A DNA stretch of 64,000 nucleotides from Polymorphobacter multimanifer (GCF_014205635.1 NZ_JACIIV010000010.1:81116-145115), one strand, 5' to 3'; shown: positions 9,808 to 18,176, counted from the first letter of the stretch. Notes: generated by a model not told the origin, from the letters alone. Numbers and translations: made by a program.

Positions 9808-10371
9808 TCAGCGTGCCACGACTTCGACACGGCGATTGGCAGGATCGCCGGCGGAACGGCCCGACAAAGGCTTGTCATAGCCAAAACCTTGCGCAACCAA
9901 CCGTGCCCGGTCAATGCCCTTGGCGGCAAGGTAATTCACGACGGCCTCTGCACGGGCCTGGCTGAGCGCCATGTTGGTCGCACGGTCACCACTGCTGTCC
10001 GTGTGACCCTCGATCACAAAGGGGCGATAGCGGCCAATCCGCACGAGCTCGGCCGCAAACCGATCCAGCGTTGACCGGGCACGATCGGTGAGATCGGCAG
10101 AGCCAAGCAGAAAGCTCATCTGGATGTCCTTGCGGATCACCTGCACGGTGCGCGCCGCAGCCTGCGCAGGACGGCCGAGGACCATTTGCCGGGTCTCGGG
10201 AAGATCTGCACAGCTGCCATCGGGCAATCGCGCCTCGCACGCTGTAGCCGGCGCTTGCGGCTCCGCCAGCATACGCGCGAGTTCTTCCACATTCTGTGCC
10301 TGTACCGGTGCAGTCAACGCCGCGACCCCGCCGACGAGGATGATTTTCGACACCGTAAGAATACGAATCAC
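9808..10371 (-). CDS. OmpA/MotB-like periplasmic peptidoglycan-binding protein (first of two)
   Basis: This 187-residue protein has the same plan as its downstream paralogue: a signal peptide (about 1-25, ending PVQAQ), a linker with paired Cys, and an OmpA-like domain with EGHTDSSGDRATN, SQARAEAVVNYL and terminal NRRVEVVAR. GTG 10371 is chosen because AGGAG sits 8 nt upstream; an in-frame TTG at 10401 would add ten polar residues before the signal. It is the first gene of the apparent operon ompA-like / ompA-like / tpsB / tpsA. Confidence 0.88.
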   Translation of the reverse strand: MIRILTVSKIILVGGVAALTAPVQAQNVEELARMLAEPQAPATACEARLPDGSCADLPETRQMVLGRPAQAAARTVQVIRKDIQMSFLLGSADLTDRARSTLDRFAAELVRIGRYRPFVIEGHTDSSGDRATNMALSQARAEAVVNYLAAKGIDRARLVAQGFGYDKPLSGRSAGDPANRRVEVVAR

Positions 10372-10398
10372 TGCCCCAACTCCTGCCGATAAGGTCTC

Positions 10399-10426
10399 CA
10401 ACTAGGCTGAATCTACAAGTTGTCAA
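10399..10426 (-). promoter_or_regulatory. Candidate promoter of the OmpA-like/TPS operon
   Basis: On the minus strand TTGACA (10426-10421) is followed after 16 nt by TAGTTG (10404-10399), about 28 nt upstream of the GTG at 10371. The -35 is perfect but the -10 is weak, so this is only a candidate. Confidence 0.35.
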
Positions 10427-10706
10427 TGAATTCACCAGTCCTAAACGCCTAAAGGACCGTTTCCCTTTCCGTAATGTTGCTTTGCACAAAAGCGACCAGA
10501 CCGATGATGGAGTCGCCTTGTCGGACGTTGTGGCTTATGGTCGTGCAACTGGCCCAAAGTGATATCAGGGCCGCCGCGGAAGGAAGTCGGCCTGTGCTTC
10601 GTTGACACGTCTGAGCGATGCTGTAGCCTTTCCACCAAGCGAACAGTTGGGGTGCGGGGAGCATGATTTTTCAGCACGATGCTTCGCGTGGTCATTGCGC
10701 GAAGCG

Positions 10707-11225
10707 ATGTTGAAAACTTGGCTGGCGATAAGTCCGGTGTCATGCATGGCTTTCGCTGCGCTGACACTGACGACGGCGTGCGGCGCGGGGGAGGCGGCAG
10801 TGGATCAGGCAGTTCTGTTTTCGGCACTCGACGGCAAGCTTGTTCGCGAAGGAAAGCCTGTCGCGGGCGCGACGATCATCCGGGAGTGGGATTTTGCCGA
10901 GGATCGAGTGCACGGCATCGACCGGGCAACAACCGACATGCAGGGCCGATTTCAGTTTCCCCCAGTACTGCACAGCTATCAGAAGGCTCGCTTCCTGCCG
11001 CAACAAGCTGTTGTCACGCAGTTGATCAAGGTGCAGCTCGGGGATGCCGAGTGGCGTGTGTGGGCGGCCTCCAAGCACGATCTCAAAGCGGGGACGGAAG
11101 CGGTTGCCGGTCCCGCTGACGGAACGGACCCCGGTGTGCCGCTCGACATTGTGGTCGATCTTGATTCGCCCATGGCGCTGCGCGGCCAGGTTGCCGGACA
11201 TACGATCTTTGGAACGGCGCCATGA
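10707..11225 (+). CDS. Exported DUF6795-like protein (transthyretin/carboxypeptidase-regulatory-like fold)
   Basis: This 172-residue protein has an N-terminal hydrophobic segment and a possible weak lipobox ending in TTAC, so it may be a lipoprotein. The rest resembles DUF6795 / carboxypeptidase-regulatory-like domains, with the phrases VLFSALDGKLVREGKPVAGA and TTDMQGRFQFP. These are typical of small beta-sandwich domains. Its stop overlaps the start of the lipase gene (ATGA at 11222-11225), so the two are translationally coupled. An accessory or immunity role for the lipase is inferred from this coupling. The start could also be ATG 10746. Confidence 0.6.
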   Translation: MLKTWLAISPVSCMAFAALTLTTACGAGEAAVDQAVLFSALDGKLVREGKPVAGATIIREWDFAEDRVHGIDRATTDMQGRFQFPPVLHSYQKARFLPQQAVVTQLIKVQLGDAEWRVWAASKHDLKAGTEAVAGPADGTDPGVPLDIVVDLDSPMALRGQVAGHTIFGTAP

Positions 11226-12466
11226 GCCTTCTGACGCCGGACTTTGCTGCAGCTCTCGCCGACGGCGTTTATGGTGTGAACGCCAATCCTCTTCTCAACG
11301 TGCAGGAGCGCAGCCTGCTACTGCGGTGCGAGCCCCTTTTCTCGATTGGGCGGCCGGATGGTGAGAGCAGTCACCCCTTCGCACGCAGCACATCCGGCGT
11401 GGCTCCTGGCGGCTTCAGCTTATTGAACAATGTCCCAGGTGGCCGCCGGGTAACGGGACTGTTCGCGCCGGTGGAAAGCGATTTTGGCTATGTCGCTACG
11501 GGCAACGGCGACTGGCGAGGCCATATGGTGGTTGTGACCCGGGGCACCATGGGACCGAAAGGTGTTTCCGCCGATTGGCTAAGCAACTTCAACGTCGGTC
11601 TTCAACCGGGGCCCGGCGGCTTTCCGGTGCATGCAGGCTTCAACCGCATCTGGAGCGGTTTCAACGGTTTCGTGAACCGCGCCATCGAGCATTATCGGCC
11701 GGAGCATATTCACTGCGTCGGCCACAGCCTTGGCGGTGCATTGGCAAATCTCAATGCGCTCATGCTCGCCCGTGCGGGTGAACGCGTGTCCCTGTACACC
11801 TTCGGTGCGCCCCGCGTCGGCACGGCAGCATTCGTAGCGGATCTGTCACGTCGGCTTTCGGACCGAGTGAAGCGTGTCTATCATCCGGCTGATCCAGTCC
11901 CCATGATCCCGCTTTTGCCGTTCCTGCACGCACCCATGACCGGCGGAATTCGACTGGCCGGTCCGGCCGGCGCGCTGGTCGATGCCAGCGCACATGACAT
12001 GAACGCGAGTTACGCCAGGCTCGTGGCGAACCAGAGCTGGCTCAGCCTCGAGCGCGCCAACACCATGCTGGGGGACTTTCAGATCGACAGTTGGCTACAA
12101 CAGTCAGCCCAGCGTCGAGGCGGCTTCGTCATGCGATCTGCAGCACTGCTGGAGCGCATTGCCAAGGGCTTGGCCAGGCTCGTGGCAAAGGCCAGCGTGT
12201 ATGTGATTGGCTCCGGCTTGAGCGCAGCGGCGACCGCCACCCTGACCACCCTGGATTTTGTATCCTGGTTGCTGGCGCGCGCCTCGGCAATGCAGGCAGC
12301 CATCCGCGAAGAAATAATGGGTCTGGTCAATGCCATCTTCGGTTTCATGGGGCGGGTAGCCAACAGCATGGTTTCATTGACACAGTCCGCGCTGCGTTGG
12401 GTGCTTGATCTGCTGTTCGACTTTCTGTCGAACATGGCTCGCTTGGCCATCGACCGTCTTCGCTGA
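11222..12466 (+). CDS. Class 3 lipase-family protein with hydrophobic C-terminal extension
   Basis: This 414-residue alpha/beta-hydrolase is of the lipase class 3 family. The nucleophile elbow GHSLGGAL puts Ser at residue 169. HPADPVPMIP gives Asp214, and His248 is a candidate third catalytic residue. After the catalytic domain (about 1-280) comes a roughly 125-residue tail of long hydrophobic or amphipathic helices with little charge, which is unusual for this family. No classical signal peptide is seen. The gene starts inside the stop codon of the DUF6795-like gene. A lipolytic effector paired with an exported partner is possible, but no secretion genes of type VI or similar lie nearby. Confidence 0.8.
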   Translation: MSLLTPDFAAALADGVYGVNANPLLNVQERSLLLRCEPLFSIGRPDGESSHPFARSTSGVAPGGFSLLNNVPGGRRVTGLFAPVESDFGYVATGNGDWRGHMVVVTRGTMGPKGVSADWLSNFNVGLQPGPGGFPVHAGFNRIWSGFNGFVNRAIEHYRPEHIHCVGHSLGGALANLNALMLARAGERVSLYTFGAPRVGTAAFVADLSRRLSDRVKRVYHPADPVPMIPLLPFLHAPMTGGIRLAGPAGALVDASAHDMNASYARLVANQSWLSLERANTMLGDFQIDSWLQQSAQRRGGFVMRSAALLERIAKGLARLVAKASVYVIGSGLSAAATATLTTLDFVSWLLARASAMQAAIREEIMGLVNAIFGFMGRVANSMVSLTQSALRWVLDLLFDFLSNMARLAIDRLR

Positions 12467-12790
12467 GGTTGGAATGCAATCGGCTGGTCCTTGCAACCGG
12501 TGCGCCCTGGTGAAGTTTTGTCCTGCCGCAAGTTTGCCGCCACATTGCTGACCGCCGGCAGTTCTGTCTGTTGTCGAGCGAAGCGGCGCGAAGGGGGATG
12601 ACGCGTTCTCCGGCATCGTCTTCCGTCAAGACGACGGCAATGTTTGTGCATCCGCTTGTTTGAGCATTGATCCGATCAAGCTAGCGCAGGCCGCGAGACC
12701 AAGAGCCGGGCTCACCCACTCGCGGCACCTCGGTTCTGAGCGGTCCTGCGAAGGCGCTCGGCCCGCTTGCCTACGTCGCCGCTTTAGCGG
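12467..12790 (+). other. Intergenic stretch without a supported gene
   Basis: No reading frame here has domain-like sequence, an exported N-terminus or a convincing ribosome binding site. The region separates the convergent lipase and PEP-CTERM genes. Confidence 0.6.
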
Positions 12791-12834
12791 TCCGTCAGCG
12801 TCACACTGGCACCGGCCGGTATGACGCTGACGGA
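12791..12834 (-). terminator. Inverted repeat, probable terminator of the PEP-CTERM gene
   Basis: TCCGTCAGCGTCA (12791-12803) is perfectly complementary to TGACGCTGACGGA (12822-12834), a 13-bp stem with an 18-nt loop. It begins 5 nt beyond the stop codon at 12840. There is no T-run, so termination activity is inferred. Confidence 0.6.
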
Positions 12835-12839
12835 CAGGC

Positions 12840-13475
12840 TCAAGCTGCGACCGCCGCGCGGCGACGCATTGCGGCGCCGGTCAGGCCGAAACCGGCGATC
12901 AGCATCCCCCAGGTCATCGGCTCTGGAACGATGCCATTGAAGCGGACTTCTGAAAGGCCGGCGTTCCAGCTGGCTTCGGCATAGGTGCCTTGGCCATAGT
13001 TATTGAGGATGTCGAAGCGGACATAGCGCGCATCGCCGGTGAAGGCCGCAGCCTGCCCGGCCAGCGGCTCGCCGGTGCCGAGCGTGAGCGTGCCACTGTA
13101 GGCTTCGCTGAACGCAACGCCGTCAGTCGACGTGAATAGCTGGAAGTCCTTCACGCCGCGCAGAATCGTCGACTGGAACTGCGCTGGGTTGACGAAATTA
13201 TAGTTCCAGAATGTCGCGCCCTTCAGCGTATAGGTCGCCCCCAGATCGAACACCAGCGTCGCCTGGTTTACACCAAGGTCGGTCATCCACATGTCGGTGT
13301 ATTCGGGGCTGTGCAGGCCCCCGACAAGGCCGCTGCCGTTGATCAGGTTCACGTCCCGATACTCCCCGAAGAACGGAAAGGTGTTGGAGGCGACGACGCT
13401 AACCGGGGTGATCGTTGCCGCCGAAAGCGGCGCGGCAACAATAATAGCCGCAGCAAAAAAATACACGTTACGCAT
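12840..13475 (-). CDS. PEP-CTERM sorting-domain protein with discoidin-like domain
   Basis: This 211-residue exported protein has a signal peptide (about 1-20, ending PLSAAT). Its central domain resembles F5/8-type C (discoidin) carbohydrate-binding sheets, with FDLGATYTLKGATFWNYN and ARYVRFDILNNYG. The C-terminal sorting signal PEPMTWGMLIAGFGLTGAAM is followed by RRR. Such tails are recognised by an exosortase (EpsH/XrtA type), processed at the membrane and linked to exopolysaccharide production. No exosortase or polysaccharide locus is in the window. It is transcribed alone, with an inverted repeat just downstream. Confidence 0.88.
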   Translation of the reverse strand: MRNVYFFAAAIIVAAPLSAATITPVSVVASNTFPFFGEYRDVNLINGSGLVGGLHSPEYTDMWMTDLGVNQATLVFDLGATYTLKGATFWNYNFVNPAQFQSTILRGVKDFQLFTSTDGVAFSEAYSGTLTLGTGEPLAGQAAAFTGDARYVRFDILNNYGQGTYAEASWNAGLSEVRFNGIVPEPMTWGMLIAGFGLTGAAMRRRAAVAA

Positions 13476-13580
13476 ATCACTAGATCCTTCACATGGTTAC
13501 TATGACGTTGATAGAATAGACATATGTCAGCTTTATAGAAATTTTGTGAAGAGTCTGGGTCGGCCTATTCGGGTCGCTCG

Positions 13581-14367
13581 TTGTCGAGCGCAGCTTGGGT
13601 CTCCTTCCTTGCCTCAAGGCGCGACACGTTCGACGACAGGGTACAGGGGCCTTGGCTCGACCCTCTGCTGGCGGCATTGCTGCTTGAATCCATGTTCGGC
13701 TATGCCACTGCGGGGCTGCGACTGTTGCGTCGCCATCGTGCATGGCTGCTGTCGCGGCGTTTGGATCTTGCGGCAGCAGACAGGGTAGGCTCGGTCCTCC
13801 TGGCCTTCATCGGTATCGTGGTTGCCCGAAACAGGCTATCTGTCCGCCGATGCGCTGGTGCGACCATTGTCGCACTTCGACATGATCGGCATTTATGTGT
13901 TGCTGGCGATCATTGGCAACTATCTCGCGATTGAGAGCTGAAGACACACCGGGGCGCGAACGCAGCCGATTTCCGAACGCGCGGAGCGGGTCTTTGCCAC
14001 CATCGCTGCCGAGTGGATGAAACGCGTCGAACAACAGAATTGGTGGCGGGATGCGGAACTCGATCTGGCGAGCCTCGCCCAACGTTTTGGGACGAACACA
14101 GCCTATCTCTCCCGCGGATTGAACGAAGGGCTGGGAACCGGTTTCAGCGAGGCGATCAACGGGCTGCGGGTGCAGCATGTCGCCGCCGAATTGCGCAGGG
14201 GCTGCAGCTAGGACATCTTGTCGATCGCGATCGATGCGGGGTTCGGATCGAAAGCGACATTCAACCGCGTATTCAAGGAGCGGTTCGGCATGACGCCGTC
14301 AGCATTCCGCCGGGTCTCAAAGAACAAAAAAGATCATGCAAAGGACAAGTTTCAGCGCATCGCCTGA
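13581..14367 (+). pseudogene. Decayed membrane-anchored AraC-family transcriptional regulator
   Basis: Pieces of one AraC-type regulator lie in two frames. From 13581 one frame reads a membrane segment (WLDPLLAALLLESMFGYA, then RLLRRHRAW). Near 13821-13827 an extra base shifts the reading into the next frame, which continues PETGYLSADALVRPL and YVLLAIIGNYLAIES. TGA at 13939-13941 then interrupts it, probably replacing a Trp codon. The same frame carries on into the HTH region, LASLAQRFGTNTAYLSRGL. TAG at 14209-14211 interrupts again, after which DILSIAIDAGFGSKATFNRV and FGMTPSAFRR complete the second helix-turn-helix, ending at 14367. Three lesions and a missing N-terminus make this a pseudogene. 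Sequencing error could explain one lesion but hardly all three. Confidence 0.85.
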
Positions 14368-14410
14368 ACGAGACGCCATCATTGACGCGACCACCCTATG
14401 ACGGAGTTCA

Positions 14411-14539
14411 ATGATGTTCGATCTGAATCGCCGCCTCTTGCTGGCCGGCGCGCCGGGCTTTGCCCTGACGACGCTTTTGCCGGTGTCGGCGCGCGCATCG
14501 GGACCTTCCCGACGACCGCTGAGCCTGACGCGGGACTGA
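14411..14539 (+). pseudogene. 42-residue remnant: Tat-like signal peptide with no mature protein
   Basis: ATG 14411, with GGAG upstream, opens a 42-codon frame that encodes a complete Tat-like signal (NRRLLLAGAPGFALTTLLPV, then SARA). It stops at TGA 14537-14539 a few residues later. It directly follows the AraC pseudogene and looks like the start of an exported enzyme whose body has been lost. The identity of the original gene cannot be told. Confidence 0.5.
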
Positions 14540-14956
14540 TCCCGGACTTGATCGTGTTCAGTACCGCCGCGTCATTATTCAGCGGAACAGACATTCAAAT
14601 GGAAGCAGCCCTTCACGCGCTTACGAAAATATAGTTCGTCCACTTGAGGTCGACAGCTGCAGATGCCGCACTGGAGACATTCAGGCGCGTTATCGCCTTT
14701 GGGCAGCAGGCCTTCCGCACCGTGCGGAACGCCGCAAGTGCTCCGCCGAGGCAAATGAAGACCGCACCGGCTGCCAGCCATAGCCTTGCCGACCATAGTC
14801 TGGCCCAAGATGGCAATGTGCTGATACCATTGTCCGGCAGGTCCGCAGCTTCACGGCCAGAGGATCAGGTTCGCTGGTCGGGCCAAGACTGCAAACCCCC
14901 AAAAACGACAGAGGAAATGTGGCCCGGCTTGAATGAGACATAGCCATTGAAGAAGA
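14540..14956 (+). other. Intergenic stretch, possibly further decayed sequence
   Basis: No intact gene is supported. On the minus strand about 14613-14816 there is a short frame with one membrane-helix-like segment (WLAAGAVFICLGGALAAF), but no family match or start signal. It may be another remnant of the same degraded locus. Confidence 0.4.
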
Positions 14957-15047
14957 TGGCGGATCGGGAGGGATTCGAACCCTCGAGGAGCTTTAGACCC
15001 CTACACACTTTCCAGGCGTGCGCCTTCGACCACTCGGCCACCGATCC
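14957..15047 (-). tRNA. tRNA-Ser (anticodon GGA)
   Basis: On the minus strand the gene starts GGATCGGTGGCCGAGTGG, has the anticodon context CCTGGAAAG, a long variable arm and the T-arm GGTTCGAATCC. It ends CCGATCC-G-CCA, with CCA encoded. The seven-base acceptor stem pairs perfectly, and the length (91 nt with CCA) and class II form fit tRNA-Ser. Confidence 0.97.
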
Positions 15048-15135
15048 GTTCGCCCGTGCCCGAAAGCCCTGCGAGTGACGCGCGATAGACATTGCCGGCG
15101 CGGAGCGCAAGCTTAAGGCCGACGAAACGCGAGCC

Positions 15136-15166
15136 AAAGGGCGGCGCCGGTCTCCCGGCGCCGCCC
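15136..15166 (-). terminator. Strong hairpin terminator after the flagellin gene
   Basis: GGGCGGCGCCGG (15139-15150) pairs perfectly with CCGGCGCCGCCC (15155-15166) around a TCTC loop (GAGA on the minus strand). A short TTT follows on the minus strand. It lies 22 nt beyond the flagellin stop codon. Confidence 0.75.
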
Positions 15167-15188
15167 TCGGACCGCTTGCGGTGGGCGA

Positions 15189-17357
15189 TTATCGCAACAG
15201 CTGCAGCACCTGCTGGCCAGCCTGGTTGGCCTGTGCCAGCATCGCCTGCGCCGCCTGCCCCAGCACCTGCGAGCGCGACAGCTCGGTCGTTTCGCTGGCG
15301 AAATCGGCATCGGTGATGCGCGACCGCGAGGCGACCAGATTGTTCGCGTTCGATTCGATGTTGAGCAGGGTCGCCTCGAGCCGGTTCTGGGCCGCACCAA
15401 GATTGGCGCGGTCGAGGTTGACCGACTTCAACGCCTCGTCGATTGCGTCGAGCGCCAGGCTGGCACCGGCCTGGGTGCTGATGTCGAGATCCTGCACCTT
15501 CAGTCCGCCCTTGTCGGTACCATAGGTGTTCTCCTCGAAGCCCAGGTTCGTGAAGTTCGACGCAGTGCCGAAGCCGAGGCTGCCGGCATCAACCTCGATT
15601 GCCCGCGATGATTCCAGGCGCACGGTCGAATAGGCGGTGTTCGCCGCCGCGGCCGTGGCCGCAACGGTGTAGCTGGTGCTCGTGCCCTTGATCGTCATGC
15701 CGCCGAGCCCCAGTTCGGCGCTGGTCGCGGTCCCGGTGTTGGCGAGGCTGATGTTGCGGCCATCGGCTGCGGTCAGGTCGAGGCCACCCAGGCCATTGTC
15801 CTTCGCGGTCACGCCGGTAAGACCAGCAAAGTCGTTGATGGCTTCGGCCACCTTGTCGCGACGATCTTGTGCGCTTTCACTGGCGGCAAGGTCAGTGATG
15901 CTGATCGACACGCCGTTGATGTCGATCGTTGCAGCGCCCGCCAGCGTGACAGCCGTTGTGCTTGAGGAGAGGGTCAGCTCGTTCGCGGTTGCCGTCACCC
16001 CGGTTTCCGCCGAACTGGCGTTGATTGCAGCAGCAATGGCGATACCGCTGCCGGCCTTGACCGAGGCTGCGCTCACCGTGGATGACACGGTGTCATCGGC
16101 CGAAACCGCACCACGGATCGCCACGCCGTTGATGCTGAGATCGCCGTTGTTGAGCGTGCGGGCGTCGGCCGCGCCGGTGGCAACTGCACGGGCATCGCTC
16201 GACACGGTGGAGACACCGCGCTCGAAGCTCCCTGCCGAAAAGCCCGAGCGGCTGATCCGTGCGGCCGAACTGTCCGACGTGCCGATGCTGATCGGCTCGC
16301 CGTTGAGCGAGACCAGCGACACGGTTCCCGACTGCGCGCCGGTCTTGATGCCGGTCTGCGCCGAGGTCAGCGTACCGAGGCTGACGATGACGTTGCGACC
16401 ATCGGCAGCTTCGAGACGGATACCGCCGTTGTTGTCCGACGTGTCGATGGCGGTCACTCCGGTCTGGCCGGCGATCGCGTTGATCGCCGCCACCACCAGC
16501 TCGCGGCTCTCCGCAGCATTGGCGGTGGTGGTGATCGAGGCAGTGGTGATACCGTTGATTGTCACAGTGCCGGTCGCGACACCCGCCGTCATCGCAGCGC
16601 CCGTCAGCACCGTCTTGCCGACTTCGGCTCGTACGCCGGTCTCGGCGGTCGCGCGGTTGATGGCAGCGGCGCGTGCCACCGCCGAGCCCGACTTTTCGGC
16701 CGAGGACACATTGTCGTCGCGCACCGAGCTCGAGCCGATGGTCACACCGTTGATGACGAGGTCGCCAGCCTGCATCGCCTGGTTGGCGGTGAGGTTGGTG
16801 GACGTGGCCTCGAAGGCGCCGGTGCCGGTCAGCGCCGGCGTGCGGCCGGTGCCGAGCGAACCGGCGCGTGCCGAGCCGATATCGAGCTTCACAGTCTCGC
16901 CGGCACGGCTGCCGGTCTGCAGCAGCAGGCTCTTGGCCGAGCCGTCGAGCAGCTTGATGCCGTTGAAGTTGGTGCGGCTGGCGACCGTGTCGATCTCGTC
17001 GATCAGCTGCTTCACTTCCACCTGCAGGGCGGCGCGGTCGGTGGCGCTGTAGATGCCGTTGGCGGACTGCACCGAAAGTTCGCGCATCCGCTGCAGCGAG
17101 TTCGACACCGAGGACATTGCACTTTCCGCCGTCTGCGCCAGGCTGATGCCGTCCTGGGCGTTGCGCGATGCCACTTTGAGGCCTCGCAGTTCGGCGGTCA
17201 TGCGCTGCGAAATGGCGAGACCGGCGGCATCGTCCTTCGCCGAGTTGATGCGCAGGCCGGTCGACAGCCTTTCCATCGCCATCATCAGGCCCTTGCCAGC
17301 AATTCGCTGGCCCGACTGGGCCGTCAGTGCAGAAATATTGGTATTGATCACCGTCAT
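15189..17357 (-). CDS. fliC: Flagellin (filament subunit), large form with duplicated central modules
   Basis: This 722-residue flagellin is the subunit of the flagellar filament, exported through the flagellar type III system. The N-terminal D0/D1 region (about 1-140) begins MTVINTNISALTAQ and contains RLSTGLRINSAKDDAAGLAI. The C-terminal D1/D0 region (about 635-722) contains SRITDADFASETTELSRSQV and ends QQVLQLLR. Between them lie two related modules, about 199-330 and 405-545. Each starts with a flagellin-IN-like motif (GDLVINGVTIG / GDLSINGVAIR) and ends with an ADGRNV/ADGRNI segment. Common flagellins have about 280-500 residues, so this is a long one. GGGAGC lies 7 nt before ATG 17357. 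No other flagellar gene is in the window. Confidence 0.96.
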   Translation of the reverse strand: MTVINTNISALTAQSGQRIAGKGLMMAMERLSTGLRINSAKDDAAGLAISQRMTAELRGLKVASRNAQDGISLAQTAESAMSSVSNSLQRMRELSVQSANGIYSATDRAALQVEVKQLIDEIDTVASRTNFNGIKLLDGSAKSLLLQTGSRAGETVKLDIGSARAGSLGTGRTPALTGTGAFEATSTNLTANQAMQAGDLVINGVTIGSSSVRDDNVSSAEKSGSAVARAAAINRATAETGVRAEVGKTVLTGAAMTAGVATGTVTINGITTASITTTANAAESRELVVAAINAIAGQTGVTAIDTSDNNGGIRLEAADGRNVIVSLGTLTSAQTGIKTGAQSGTVSLVSLNGEPISIGTSDSSAARISRSGFSAGSFERGVSTVSSDARAVATGAADARTLNNGDLSINGVAIRGAVSADDTVSSTVSAASVKAGSGIAIAAAINASSAETGVTATANELTLSSSTTAVTLAGAATIDINGVSISITDLAASESAQDRRDKVAEAINDFAGLTGVTAKDNGLGGLDLTAADGRNISLANTGTATSAELGLGGMTIKGTSTSYTVAATAAAANTAYSTVRLESSRAIEVDAGSLGFGTASNFTNLGFEENTYGTDKGGLKVQDLDISTQAGASLALDAIDEALKSVNLDRANLGAAQNRLEATLLNIESNANNLVASRSRITDADFASETTELSRSQVLGQAAQAMLAQANQAGQQVLQLLR

Positions 17358-17418
17358 GATAAATGCTCCCGCTTCGGTTCCCCGGGCTCCGTGGACAGCC
17401 ACGAGGCGCCGTGCCCCA

Positions 17419-17446
17419 AGATACGGGCGCGGTGAAGTTTGCTTAA
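17419..17446 (-). promoter_or_regulatory. Weak sigma-28-like promoter candidate for flagellin
   Basis: On the minus strand TAAG is followed after 15 nt by CCGTATCT, resembling the sigma-28 pattern TAAA-N15-GCCGATAA, about 60 nt upstream of the flagellin start. The match is imperfect. Confidence 0.3.
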
Positions 17447-17474
17447 TTCTGGCTGTTGGCCGACAGGATCCGAT

Positions 17475-18176
17475 GTGAGCAACGATCGAAAAACTCCTGA
17501 TCCGGGCTCGCTTCCCTTCACCATCCTTCATCTTGGCGCGGACTGGCTGGCGATCGACAAGCCTGCGGGGCTGGCAGTGCATCCCGGCCCCCGCACGCCG
17601 CACAGCCTGGAAGACCATTTGCCTGCACTCGCCCGGCTGCTCGGCCAGCGGCGGCCGCCGGTACTGATGCACCGGCTTGACCGGGACACATCCGGCTGCC
17701 TGCTGCTGGCGCGCACCGTCGGCGGCCGCAGATGGCTGGCGCAGGCCTTCGAAGCTCGGCAGGTGGAAAAGACGTATCTCGCGCAGCTCGATGCGTTGCC
17801 CGAAGCCGATGCCGGGGAGATCGATGCGCCGCTCGCCAAGATCTCGACGGTCGAAGCCGGCTGGCGGATGGTTGTCGATACCGTGCGGGGCAAGGCAGCA
17901 CGCACACGCTGGCGGGTGCTCGACAGGGACACACGCCTGGTGGCGATGATGCCCGCCACCGGCCGCACCCACCAGCTTCGGGTGCATGCGACGCTGATCG
18001 GCGGTGCGATCATCGGGGACAGTGTTTATGGCCGCGCGGCTGCCGGAGGGCTCCGGCTCCATGCACGCAGCCTGATGGTGCCGCAGCCATCGGCACCACC
18101 GGTGCGGATCGACGCTGCCCTGCCGGCGCGTTGGGGGCTTCCGGAAGGGCTGATGTCGGCCTGGGGACTCGGCTGA
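17475..18176 (+). CDS. RluA-family RNA pseudouridine synthase
   Basis: This 233-residue enzyme converts specific uridines of rRNA or tRNA to pseudouridine. The catalytic signature HRLDRDTSG holds the catalytic Asp. LAIDKPAGLAVHPG opens the catalytic fold, and MMPATGRTHQLRVHA is the conserved RluA motif. There is no N-terminal S4 domain, which fits the short RluA/TruC-like forms. GTG 17475 is chosen because AGGA precedes it; an in-frame ATG at 17439 would add 12 residues. The gene is divergent from flagellin and convergent with the RpiR-type gene. The target nucleotide cannot be predicted. Confidence 0.9.
   Translation: MSNDRKTPDPGSLPFTILHLGADWLAIDKPAGLAVHPGPRTPHSLEDHLPALARLLGQRRPPVLMHRLDRDTSGCLLLARTVGGRRWLAQAFEARQVEKTYLAQLDALPEADAGEIDAPLAKISTVEAGWRMVVDTVRGKAARTRWRVLDRDTRLVAMMPATGRTHQLRVHATLIGGAIIGDSVYGRAAAGGLRLHARSLMVPQPSAPPVRIDAALPARWGLPEGLMSAWGLG

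Noticed and set aside
11222..12466. The lipase pair as a type VI secretion effector module
   Set aside because: No VgrG, Hcp, PAAR or adaptor gene is present, and no effector-type N-terminal motif is seen. It is kept only as a possible effector-like pair.
14957..15047. The tRNA-Ser gene as an integration site for a mobile element
   Set aside because: No integrase, no repeat of the tRNA 3' end and no change to phage-like genes is seen near it. The decayed genes beside it are ordinary regulator and enzyme remnants.
15676..17052. A 458-codon plus-strand frame opposite flagellin
   Set aside because: Antisense shadow. Flagellin is unmistakable on the minus strand, and the opposite frame has no recognisable sequence.
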